A DNA stretch of 33,015 nt from positions 1 to 33,015 of the forward strand of contig JAFLCY010000035.1 of the NCBI GenBank assembly GCA_017303485.1, written 5' to 3'. Within the stretch, counting starts at the first letter, position 1. The number at the start of each line of letters is the position of its first letter. Made by a program: the position numbers and the translations under genes. Of this stretch, positions 25,805 to 33,015 are shown one piece after another. The DNA comes from Rhodobacterales bacterium (GTDB taxonomy: Bacteria > Pseudomonadota > Alphaproteobacteria > Rhodobacterales > Rhodobacteraceae). The notes beneath the pieces were generated by a model. It did no database searches, was not told the origin of the DNA, and was given only the letters and a program-made list of their open reading frames with translations.

Positions 25805-28762
25805 ATGGCTTCGTATCAGGCACGGCAGCGCGATCCGCTTCTGGATCACGGCACTCAGGCGATGCTGGAACGCAGGGGGCGCGAGCTTCTGGGGCTGGTT
25901 CTGGTGCTGGTGGCGCTGGGGTTCACGCTGATGCTGTGGAGCTATTCGCCGGAAGACCCCGGCTGGATGGTCGCCACGGAGGAACCGGCGCAGAACATCT
26001 TCGGGCGGTTCGGGGCGGCGCTGGCCTCGACCCTGATCATCCTGATCGGCAAGGGTGCCTGGACGATCCCGCTGATCTTCGGCGCCTGGGGCGTGCGGTT
26101 CATGGTGCATCGCGGCGGCGAGCGGGCGGTGGGCCGGGTGGTCTTTGCCGTGATCGCGGTCGCCTTCGCGGCGGTCCATTGCGCGACACTGGTGCCGGGG
26201 GACGCCTGGACGCATACCTTCGGCCTTGGCGGCTTGTTCGGCGATACGGTTACGGGATCGCTTCTGGGGGTGATCCCGGGCAGCGCAGGCTTCGGGCTCA
26301 AGCTGCTGTCGCTGCTGACCTTCGCGGGCCTGATCGCGATGATGCTGTTCGTCACCGGCTTCGACATGGCAGAGCTGAAGGCAATCCAGCGTTTCCTGCT
26401 TCTGGGCTCGATCATGGGCTACGCGGCGCTGCGCCAGGGTGTCGGCCATGGCGCACGGGGCGCGATGAGCGGAGCCGCGGCCCTGCAGGACCGGGCCCGG
26501 GCACGCTCTGCCAACATGTCCGCAGGCCGGGGCTATGAAGCACCTGTCGCGATGGGCCGTGACGTTCCGGTTTCCCGTCGGGTGATGCCGCCGGTGACGG
26601 GCGATCTGTCCCCTGAGCCGCTGCGCGCCGCGCCTGCCCGGGCCATGACTGCCCCACTGCGGCCGGAATCGCGCCATGCCGAGCCCGACCATGTACCTGC
26701 CCCGGCAAAGGAGAAACTGGGCCTACTGGAGCGTCTGCGCCGCAAGCACCAGCCGGAACCGGAACCGGAGCTGATCGAGCTGGAGCCGACCTGGGATGCC
26801 TCGATGCCGCAGGATGCCCGGATCAAGGCGCGGATTTCCGACGTGATCCGTTCCCGGGTGCAACGCAGCCCGGATTTCCCGGTCGCCCCGCCGACGCTGC
26901 CGGTTGCCGCGCGGGTGGAGCCACCGGTGATGCGGCCGAAAGGGCCGGTCGTTCTGATGGCCGACACGCGCCCCCTGCCCCGCACCGCCCCGCCGGTTTC
27001 GACCCCGCCCGCCTGGGAACCCGAGGCGGAGGACGAAAGCCTGGCCTTCACGGCCGAGCCGGACTGGGAGGCAGAGGACGGGCTGGACGGCTATCCGCTG
27101 GACGCGCTGGAGGATGAACTGCCCCCGGCCCGCCCGATGGCCTTCACCCCCGACCGCAAGGCCGTGGTGCAACATGCGGTGAAGAAGCCCGCGCCCTCGC
27201 GGCAGGCGATAGCGGAAAGCCAGCCGGCGCTGCGCTTCGAGGAGCAGGCGCAGACCTATGAACTGCCGCCACTCTCGCTTCTGGCGGCCCCGGTCAAGGT
27301 GCAGGGAACTCAGCTTTCCGACGAGGCGCTGGAAGAGAATGCGCGGATGCTGGAAAGCGTGCTGGACGACTACGGCGTGAAGGGCGAAATCACCGCCGTT
27401 CGTCCCGGCCCGGTCGTCACCATGTACGAGCTGGAGCCGGCACCGGGGCTGAAGGCCAGCCGGGTGATCGGTCTGGCGGATGACATCGCCCGGTCAATGT
27501 CGGCGCTGTCGGCGCGCGTCTCGACCGTGCCGGGCCGCTCGGTCATCGGTATCGAACTGCCGAATGCGCACCGCGAGAAGGTGGTGCTGCGCGAGATCCT
27601 CGCCGCGCGCGACTTTGGCGACAGCCACCTGCGCCTGCCGCTGGCGTTGGGGAAGGACATCGGCGGCGAGCCGGTGGTGGCGAACCTTGCGAAGATGCCG
27701 CATCTCCTGATCGCGGGGACCACGGGGTCGGGGAAGTCGGTGGCGATCAACACGATGATCCTTTCCCTTCTCTACAAGCTGACGCCCGAGGAATGCCGGC
27801 TGATCATGATCGACCCGAAGATGCTGGAACTGTCGGTCTACGACGGCATCCCGCATCTCCTTTCCCCCGTTGTAACCGACCCGAAGAAGGCGGTCGTGGC
27901 GCTCAAGTGGGTCGTGGGCGAGATGGAGGAGCGTTACCGCAAGATGTCCAAGATGGGCGTGCGGAACATCGAGGGCTACAACGGTCGGGTGCGCGAGGCG
28001 CTGTCGAAGAACGAGATGTTCAAGCGCACGATCCAGACCGGCTTCGACGAGGAAACCGGCGATCCGGTGTTCGAGACCGAGGAATTCGCGCCGCAGCCCT
28101 TCCCCTATATCGTCGTCATCGTCGACGAGATGGCCGACCTGATGATGGTCGCGGGGAAAGAGATCGAGGCCTGCATCCAGCGGCTTGCGCAGATGGCGCG
28201 GGCGTCGGGCATCCACCTGATCATGGCGACGCAGAGACCCTCGGTTGACGTGATCACCGGCACGATCAAGGCGAACTTCCCGACCCGGATTTCCTTCCAG
28301 GTGACGTCGAAGATCGACAGCCGCACCATCCTTGGGGAACAGGGTGCCGAGCAGCTGCTGGGCGCAGGCGACATGCTCTACATGGGGAACGGCGCGAAGA
28401 TCACCCGTATCCACGGGCCGTTCGTGTCGGACGAGGAAGTGGAAGAGATCGTCAACCACCTGAAGTCGTTCGGGCCGCCGGTCTACATGTCCGGCGTCGT
28501 CGAGGGGCCGGAGGACGAGGTGGCTTCGGACATCGACATGGTGCTGGGGCTGGGTTCGGGCGAGGCGTCGGACGACGCACTTTACGATCAGGCGGTTGCG
28601 ATCGTGGCGCGGGACCGGAAATGCTCGACCTCCTACATCCAGCGCAAGCTGGGTATCGGCTACAACAAGGCCGCGCGGCTGGTGGAGCAGATGGAAGACG
28701 AAGGCGTCGTCACCCGCGCCAACCATGTCGGCAAACGCGAGATCCTCGTCGAAGAACGCTAG
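25805..28762 (+). CDS. ftsK: DNA translocase FtsK
   Basis: A 985-residue FtsK that pumps DNA at the division septum and activates XerCD at dif. The N-terminal third has about four membrane helices (roughly 20-190). A long Pro/Glu/Arg-rich linker (about 210-490) precedes the motor. Walker A is GTTGSGKS (638-645) and Walker B ends VIVDEMAD (D774-E775). The C-terminal gamma domain, a winged helix that reads KOPS sites, is seen in [25 protein letters not shown]. The ATG at 25805 gives a normal FtsK N-terminus; the open frame continues upstream but that part overlaps the aminotransferase in another frame. Confidence 0.96.
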   Translation: MASYQARQRDPLLDHGTQAMLERRGRELLGLVLVLVALGFTLMLWSYSPEDPGWMVATEEPAQNIFGRFGAALASTLIILIGKGAWTIPLIFGAWGVRFMVHRGGERAVGRVVFAVIAVAFAAVHCATLVPGDAWTHTFGLGGLFGDTVTGSLLGVIPGSAGFGLKLLSLLTFAGLIAMMLFVTGFDMAELKAIQRFLLLGSIMGYAALRQGVGHGARGAMSGAAALQDRARARSANMSAGRGYEAPVAMGRDVPVSRRVMPPVTGDLSPEPLRAAPARAMTAPLRPESRHAEPDHVPAPAKEKLGLLERLRRKHQPEPEPELIELEPTWDASMPQDARIKARISDVIRSRVQRSPDFPVAPPTLPVAARVEPPVMRPKGPVVLMADTRPLPRTAPPVSTPPAWEPEAEDESLAFTAEPDWEAEDGLDGYPLDALEDELPPARPMAFTPDRKAVVQHAVKKPAPSRQAIAESQPALRFEEQAQTYELPPLSLLAAPVKVQGTQLSDEALEENARMLESVLDDYGVKGEITAVRPGPVVTMYELEPAPGLKASRVIGLADDIARSMSALSARVSTVPGRSVIGIELPNAHREKVVLREILAARDFGDSHLRLPLALGKDIGGEPVVANLAKMPHLLIAGTTGSGKSVAINTMILSLLYKLTPEECRLIMIDPKMLELSVYDGIPHLLSPVVTDPKKAVVALKWVVGEMEERYRKMSKMGVRNIEGYNGRVREALSKNEMFKRTIQTGFDEETGDPVFETEEFAPQPFPYIVVIVDEMADLMMVAGKEIEACIQRLAQMARASGIHLIMATQRPSVDVITGTIKANFPTRISFQVTSKIDSRTILGEQGAEQLLGAGDMLYMGNGAKITRIHGPFVSDEEVEEIVNHLKSFGPPVYMSGVVEGPEDEVASDIDMVLGLGSGEASDDALYDQAVAIVARDRKCSTSYIQRKLGIGYNKAARLVEQMEDEGVVTRANHVGKREILVEER

Positions 28763-28792
28763 CCGCCGCCTGAGCGTTGGCCGGACCAAACA

Positions 28793-28824
28793 AGGCCCCT
28801 GTCGTTGAAGCACGGCGGGGGCCT
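28793..28824 (+). terminator. Stem-loop after ftsK, candidate terminator
   Basis: Bases 28793-28804 pair with 28813-28824 (about 12 bp with two G-T wobbles; core AGGCCCC/GGGGCCT) around an 8-nt loop, 30 nt after the ftsK stop. No T-run follows on the plus strand (AAATGATTT), so it may act only with other factors. The minus-strand reading has a somewhat T-richer tail, but no minus-strand gene ends here. Confidence 0.45.
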
Positions 28825-28982
28825 AAATGATTTGGACATTCCGGACACAATGCCGCCTCAATCACGCCCCAATCGAACCACAACCTGAGGTTGTAAATCG
28901 TGCCGGGATTTCGCCATAGAATCGACAGGATGGTGCAGCTACGGCGGCACGTCTTCTGGGGAAGGGGGCTCCTTGGAACATC

Positions 28983-30368
28983 ATGGCTTTTGACACGACG
29001 GAACCACTGACGCAGACAGATTTCGGCGACGAACTGCTTCCCGGCACCCTGCTGTTCCACGGCCAATACCGGATCACCCGCTTCATCAACAGCGGCGGCT
29101 TCGGGATCACCTATCTGGCGAAGGACAGCCTCGACCGGGACGTGGTGATCAAGGAGTGCTTCTCCTCGACCTTCTGCCGCCGGACCGAAACCCGGGTCCG
29201 CGCGCGGTCGCAGGGCACCCGCGACCACATGTCGAAGATCGTGAAAAGCTTCCTGAACGAGGCGCGGAGCCTGGCCTCGCTGCGGCATCCCAACATCGTC
29301 GGTGTGCATCAGGTGTTCGAGGATAACGACACCGCCTACATGGCGATGGACTATATCCGCGGCCACGACCTGATGGAAATCACCGACGAGAAGAAGGCCG
29401 AGCTTTCGCCCGATCAGGTCGTCGGCATTGCGGCCAAGTTGATTTCGGCGATTGCCTACGTCCACGACAACGGGCTTTTGCACTGCGATATCTCGCCGGA
29501 CAACATCTTCATCAATCAGGAAGGTGAGCCGATCCTGATCGACTTTGGCGCGGCCCGGCGCAGCGCCTCGGGCGAGGCGCAGAAGTATTCCGGCCTGAGC
29601 GTGGTGAAGGACGGCTATTCGCCGCATGAACTTTACGCCACTGGCGGGAACAGCGGACCCTGGAGCGACATCTATTCGCTTGCGGCTTCGCTGTACCACG
29701 CGATCAGCGGCAGTGCGCCGGTGAACTGCCAGAGCCGGTTGGGCGCCATGGCCGAAAAGCGGCCCGATCTGTGCAAACCCCTGGCCGGGACGGTCGCGGG
29801 CTATCCGCGCGGCTTTCTGGAGAGCATCGACCGGGCGATGTCGGTTGTTCCCGCGGCCCGGTTCCAGACGGCGGCCGACTGGTTGCAGACCCTGCCGCTG
29901 CCGGACCAGCACAGCGACCGCAGGGTTGTGCTGCTGCGCCGTGCCCCGCCGCCGGCCGCACCCCGTGCCACCTCGCCCGCGCCAGTCCGGCCCCGCCGTC
30001 CGACGACGCGGGTGGTCGGGCCGGACCTGTCGGCCCTGCGCCGGATCGGCGGGTTTGCGGGCGGCTGGCTGGTCGACAGCGAGTCCGGCACGGTCATGGC
30101 CAGCGAAGAGGGACATGGCGGCAGCGAGCAGACGAAAACCCGGTCAACCGCGGTGGACATGGCACGGGCCAACCTGATGGCTTTGGGTACGGTACGCGAA
30201 GACCGTATCGACGATATCCTGATCTCGTTGGGGAGCCGGATGCACCTGATCCGCCCGCTGGAGACGACGCCGACACTCTGCCTGTGTGTCGTCCTGGACG
30301 CCGAAAGCGCGAATCCGCTGCTGGCGCGGATGCAGTTGCGCCGGATCGCGTCGGGGCTTCGGATCTGA
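28983..30368 (+). CDS. Ser/Thr protein kinase with C-terminal roadblock/LC7-like domain
   Basis: A 461-residue soluble protein. The kinase domain (about 28-305) has a Gly loop NSGGFGITY (36-44), ATP-site K57 in VVIKE, likely E93, the catalytic loop HCDISPDN (167-174; D169, N174) and DFG (187-189). Cys replaces the Arg of HRD, making it a non-RD kinase. A Pro/Arg-rich linker (about 318-345) leads to residues 347-461, whose pattern (GGFAGGWLVDSESGTVMAS, a helix ARANLMAL, then MHLIRPLE and ANPLLARMQLRRIASGL) looks like a roadblock/LC7 domain. Such domains usually bind small GTPases or dimerise. No membrane segment is seen. Targets are unknown and no phosphatase gene is adjacent. AAGGGGGC upstream may serve as ribosome site. 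Confidence 0.85.
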   Translation: MAFDTTEPLTQTDFGDELLPGTLLFHGQYRITRFINSGGFGITYLAKDSLDRDVVIKECFSSTFCRRTETRVRARSQGTRDHMSKIVKSFLNEARSLASLRHPNIVGVHQVFEDNDTAYMAMDYIRGHDLMEITDEKKAELSPDQVVGIAAKLISAIAYVHDNGLLHCDISPDNIFINQEGEPILIDFGAARRSASGEAQKYSGLSVVKDGYSPHELYATGGNSGPWSDIYSLAASLYHAISGSAPVNCQSRLGAMAEKRPDLCKPLAGTVAGYPRGFLESIDRAMSVVPAARFQTAADWLQTLPLPDQHSDRRVVLLRRAPPPAAPRATSPAPVRPRRPTTRVVGPDLSALRRIGGFAGGWLVDSESGTVMASEEGHGGSEQTKTRSTAVDMARANLMALGTVREDRIDDILISLGSRMHLIRPLETTPTLCLCVVLDAESANPLLARMQLRRIASGLRI

Positions 30369-30394
30369 TCAGGTCCCGGAGCCAGGAGGGTCAG

Positions 30395-31219
30395 TCAGAA
30401 CTCCAGCTTTCCCTTGCGTGAGGTCTGGATGGTGGTCTCGATCACCTGCGCGACGATAACGCTGCCGACAAGCGAGAACAGGCCAAGTTCGAACCAGGTG
30501 ATGCGCAGCGACTGGCCCGCAATGATCACCAGCGGATTGACCAGATAGATCCAGACCGAAAGCCGGGCGCACCAGTCCGAGACCGCAGATGCGGGCAGGC
30601 GATAGGACAGGCAGACCAGCGCAAGGGCGGTGCCGGCAAGGATGACGAAGTTGTCGGAGGACGGACGTCCAAGGTAGAGGATCAGCCAGCTGCCCAGAAG
30701 CGTGATCACTGCCAGCCGCCAGCCCCAAGAGAAAAAGGCGATCCCCACCAGGACTGGAATGACCCCGAAGCTCCACTGCCCGAAGGGGACCACGGCCGGG
30801 GTTCCATTGATGACCATCAAAAGCGCGGCCAGCCAGGCTGCGCCAAGTGAGGCAAGCGGGTGCCGGAACCAAGGGGCCAGAAGGCCCGCGAGGAAAGCGA
30901 AAGGCAGGATCCAGAGGTGGATCCAGGTTCCGGTGAGCAGCATGTACGGCTCCCACCAGCTGAAGGGCGGCTCGCCCTGCTTCCGGGCAAGTGCGATCTG
31001 CAACAGGCCGAAGATCACCGACCAGGTCACGAAAGGCTGCAGAAATCGTCTGGCACGGGTGCCCAGGCTGGCTGACGAGGGCATTGAGAGCAGGACCAGA
31101 AAGAATGGCAATGCGATGTAGGCGACGCGGTAGCCGGGGGCCTGCGCCTGGAACCAAACGAATCCCAAAGCCGCCACGAAGCGACCGTAGTCGATCAATC
31201 CATTGCGCGCTGCGTTCAC
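30395..31219 (-). CDS. Membrane acyltransferase-like protein (acyltransferase-3 type), possibly degenerate
   Basis: This 274-residue product from GTG 31219 is almost entirely hydrophobic, with about eight to ten helices, and resembles acyltransferase-3 (ExoZ/OafA-like) proteins that acylate envelope sugars. The opening DYGRFVAALGFVWFQAQAPG looks like the first family helix, but where a catalytic His is usual there is Q24. The open frame extends to an ATG at 31444; those 75 extra residues are Arg/Gly/Pro-rich with no family resemblance, so I exclude them. Helices and basic loops such as TIQTSRKGKLEF at the end are typical. It converges on the kinase gene with 26 nt between them. Base composition is slightly less GC-rich than its neighbours. 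Confidence 0.6.
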   Translation of the reverse strand: MNAARNGLIDYGRFVAALGFVWFQAQAPGYRVAYIALPFFLVLLSMPSSASLGTRARRFLQPFVTWSVIFGLLQIALARKQGEPPFSWWEPYMLLTGTWIHLWILPFAFLAGLLAPWFRHPLASLGAAWLAALLMVINGTPAVVPFGQWSFGVIPVLVGIAFFSWGWRLAVITLLGSWLILYLGRPSSDNFVILAGTALALVCLSYRLPASAVSDWCARLSVWIYLVNPLVIIAGQSLRITWFELGLFSLVGSVIVAQVIETTIQTSRKGKLEF

Positions 31220-31468
31220 GACCGCATCCCCAGGTCCGCCGCAGACTTCCAGCCTGGGACGCCAAGCCGCAGTCTGCGCCGGGATTGTCTTGCAATCCAA
31301 TGGGTAACGTCGCCAACCCCGCTTGTCTACAGCGCGGTTCCAGCCCTGCAATGCAGAGGTGCGGCAGATCACCCCCCGGATTCGGCTTTGCGTGGGTCGC
31401 GCTGCCACGGGGGCGGTTCCGGAGTCCGGTGTCTGTCCGGACACAGGTCCCCGGCGCCGCAGCCTGAC
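31220..31468. other. Intergenic region between dadA and the acyltransferase-like gene
   Basis: No gene is supported here. The frame upstream of GTG 31219 stays open through much of it on the minus strand, but its codon content is unlike a coding sequence and nothing recognisable is encoded. TGTCCGGACA near 31433-31442 is a perfect 10-bp palindrome of unknown meaning. No clear terminator for dadA was found. Confidence 0.4.
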
Positions 31469-32773
31469 TTACACCGGGACCGGGGTGCCCGCCTGCAGCT
31501 CGCGGCCCTTGCGGCCTTCGCGCAGGTAACGGGCATAGCCGAGATCCCCGGCCTCGATCCCGGCGCGGCGGCCCGAGACGATGTCGGCCAGCACCCGGCC
31601 CGAGCCCGCGGCCATCGTCCAGCCAAGCGTGCCATGGCCGGTGTTCAGGAACAGGTTCGCGAGTGGCGAACGGCCGACGATGGGTGTGCCATCGGGCGTC
31701 ATCGGGCGCAGACCGCACCAGAAGCGGGCTTGCGACTGGTCGCCTGCACCACCGAACAGGTCCTCGACCGAATGGGTCAGGGTGGCCTGGCGCTTTGCCT
31801 TCAGGCTCAGGTCGAAGCCGGCGATTTCCGCCATGCCTCCGACGCGGATGCGGTCGCCCAGCCGGGTGATGGCGATCTTGTGGGTCTCGTCCATAACGGT
31901 CGAGACCGGCGCGCGGCCCTCGTCGACGATCGGGACAGTGATCGAATAGCCCTTTACCGGATAGACCGGCAGCCTGATCCCGAACTCCTTGACCAGCATC
32001 GGCGAGTAGGAGCCCAGCGCCAGAACGAAGGCATCCGCGGTGACGCGGCCTTCCGAGGTGTGGACGGAGGTGATCCGGCCCATCGAGGCTTCCAGTCGGT
32101 CGATCCCGACGCCGTAGCGGAAGGTCACGCCCAGCGCCTTGGCCATATCGGCAAGCGACTGGGTGAACTTGAAGCAGTCGCCGGTCTCATCCCCCGGCAA
32201 GCGCAGGCCGCCGGCGATCTTGTCCCTTGCCGAGGCCAGGCCTGGTTCGGCCGCGATGCAGGCAGCGGTATCCAGCACCTCGAACGGCACACCGTCGGCT
32301 TTCAGGACCGCGATGTCCTTCTCGGCCGCGGCCACCTGCTTCTCGGTCCGGAACAGTTGCAGGGTGCCTTTCGTGCGTTCGTCGTAGGAAATGCCGGTCT
32401 CGGCGCGCAGCTCCATCAGGCAATCGCGGCTGTACTCTGCCAGCCGGACCATGCGGGACTTGTTCACCGCATAGGCCGAGGCCGTGCAGTTCATCAGCAT
32501 CCGCGCCATCCAGGACAGTTTTGCCCAATCGGGCTTCGGCTGGACGATCAGCGGCGCATGTTCCATGAACATCCACTTCAGCGCCTTCACCGGAATGCCC
32601 GGCGCGGCCCAGGGCGAGGAATAGCCGGGGCTGATCTCACCCGCGTTGGCGAAGGAGGTTTCCAGCGCCGGGGCGGGCTGGCGGTCGATCACGGTGACCT
32701 CGTGACCTGCCTTGGCCAAATACCAGGCCGAGGTCACCCCGATCACGCCAGCGCCAAGCACAACGACCTTCAT
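31469..32773 (-). CDS. dadA: D-amino-acid dehydrogenase (DadA)
   Basis: A 434-residue FAD-dependent oxidoreductase that oxidises D-amino acids, chiefly D-alanine, to 2-oxo acids at the membrane. The N-terminal dinucleotide fold is [17 protein letters not shown], followed by the DadA signature [21 protein letters not shown]; the C-terminal FAD part has [19 protein letters not shown] and [18 protein letters not shown] chose the ATG at 32773 (MKVVVLGAG), the usual DadA start; the ATG at 32782 would add three residues. The partner racemase gene dadX is not visible; it may lie outside the window. Confidence 0.95.
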   Translation of the reverse strand: MKVVVLGAGVIGVTSAWYLAKAGHEVTVIDRQPAPALETSFANAGEISPGYSSPWAAPGIPVKALKWMFMEHAPLIVQPKPDWAKLSWMARMLMNCTASAYAVNKSRMVRLAEYSRDCLMELRAETGISYDERTKGTLQLFRTEKQVAAAEKDIAVLKADGVPFEVLDTAACIAAEPGLASARDKIAGGLRLPGDETGDCFKFTQSLADMAKALGVTFRYGVGIDRLEASMGRITSVHTSEGRVTADAFVLALGSYSPMLVKEFGIRLPVYPVKGYSITVPIVDEGRAPVSTVMDETHKIAITRLGDRIRVGGMAEIAGFDLSLKAKRQATLTHSVEDLFGGAGDQSQARFWCGLRPMTPDGTPIVGRSPLANLFLNTGHGTLGWTMAAGSGRVLADIVSGRRAGIEAGDLGYARYLREGRKGRELQAGTPVPV

Positions 32774-33015
32774 TTGTCCCATCCCGAGGCAGATTTCCGT
32801 TGCCGCAGAAAATAGCGTCGTCGCGGCGGGATTTCTTGGGGATTAGTGCAGGATGTTCGCGGAATATGAGAATAATCTTGCACAGTTTTTCTGTTATGCC
32901 GAAGCTTCTACCAAGATGCATAGAATATGGCGCAGATTCCCTCGCGCGCCTCCTCACAGACTTGGCACATCCTTGCGAGGCCCGTCCAGTCGGGGGTGCA
33001 TCGGAACCTTTGCAT
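32774..33015. other. Upstream region of dadA at the window edge
   Basis: These 242 nt contain no supported gene. Bases 32835-32930 are comparatively AT-rich and probably include the dadA promoter. dadA is often next to an Lrp-type regulator in proteobacteria, but none is visible before the window ends. Confidence 0.35.

Noticed and set aside
30902-30930. Two GGATCC sites 6 nt apart in the acyltransferase-like gene
   Set aside because: Short restriction-site-like repeat within coding sequence, not extended by flanking bases.

Overview
The window is a high-GC alphaproteobacterial chromosome segment. Its gene content and order point to the Rhodobacter/Paracoccaceae group: the hup/hyp order is close to the one known from Rhodobacter capsulatus, and the flanking genes (cbbY-like phosphatase, pyk with a small membrane protein, FtsK, DadA) also suit such a genome. 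I identify no species.

From 711 to 20734 there is one uninterrupted, same-strand [NiFe]-hydrogenase locus of 20 genes: hupT-hupU-hupV-hypF, then hupS-hupL-hupE-hupC, then hupD-F-G-H-J-K-hypA-hypB-hupR-hypC-hypD-hypE. It encodes the membrane-bound uptake hydrogenase (HupSL plus cytochrome b HupC), a nickel permease (HupE), the full maturation set (Hyp proteins, HupD protease, HupFGHJK chaperones), and an H2-sensing circuit (HupUV sensor hydrogenase, HupT kinase, HupR regulator). Most genes overlap by 1-10 bases or are a few bases apart. The exceptions are the hypF/hupS gap (236 nt, with a dyad and an AT-rich patch upstream of a TTG-started hupS), the hupC/hupD gap (283 nt, with a strong intrinsic terminator and an AT-rich stretch) and a 49-nt hypD/hypE gap. 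The sequence separates the two hydrogenases: HupS has six cysteines at proximal-cluster positions and HupL has a cleavable C-terminal tail, whereas HupU has only the usual proximal cysteines and HupV ends exactly at the His after its last Cys pair and carries the Ile/Phe gas-channel pair of regulatory hydrogenases.

From 20735 to 23250, on the minus strand, are rplT and rpmI (with their own promoter and terminator) and pyk followed by a small membrane protein. Plus-strand housekeeping genes follow: an N-formylglutamate amidohydrolase-like protein, a DUF1244 protein, a REPIN-like palindrome, a terminator, a class I aminotransferase and a full-length FtsK. A Ser/Thr kinase with a C-terminal roadblock/LC7-like domain comes next, then two minus-strand genes: a membrane acyltransferase-like protein and D-amino-acid dehydrogenase DadA. 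The left edge cuts a CbbY-type HAD phosphatase; the last 242 nt hold no gene I can support.

Nothing here looks like a wholly new system. The points most worth a second look are the kinase-roadblock fusion, the degenerate AAA+ motor of HupR, the hupS upstream architecture, the terminator inside the hup locus, and the palindromes at 3781-3802 and 24448-24500. I saw no tRNA, rRNA, CRISPR array, transposase or prophage gene.
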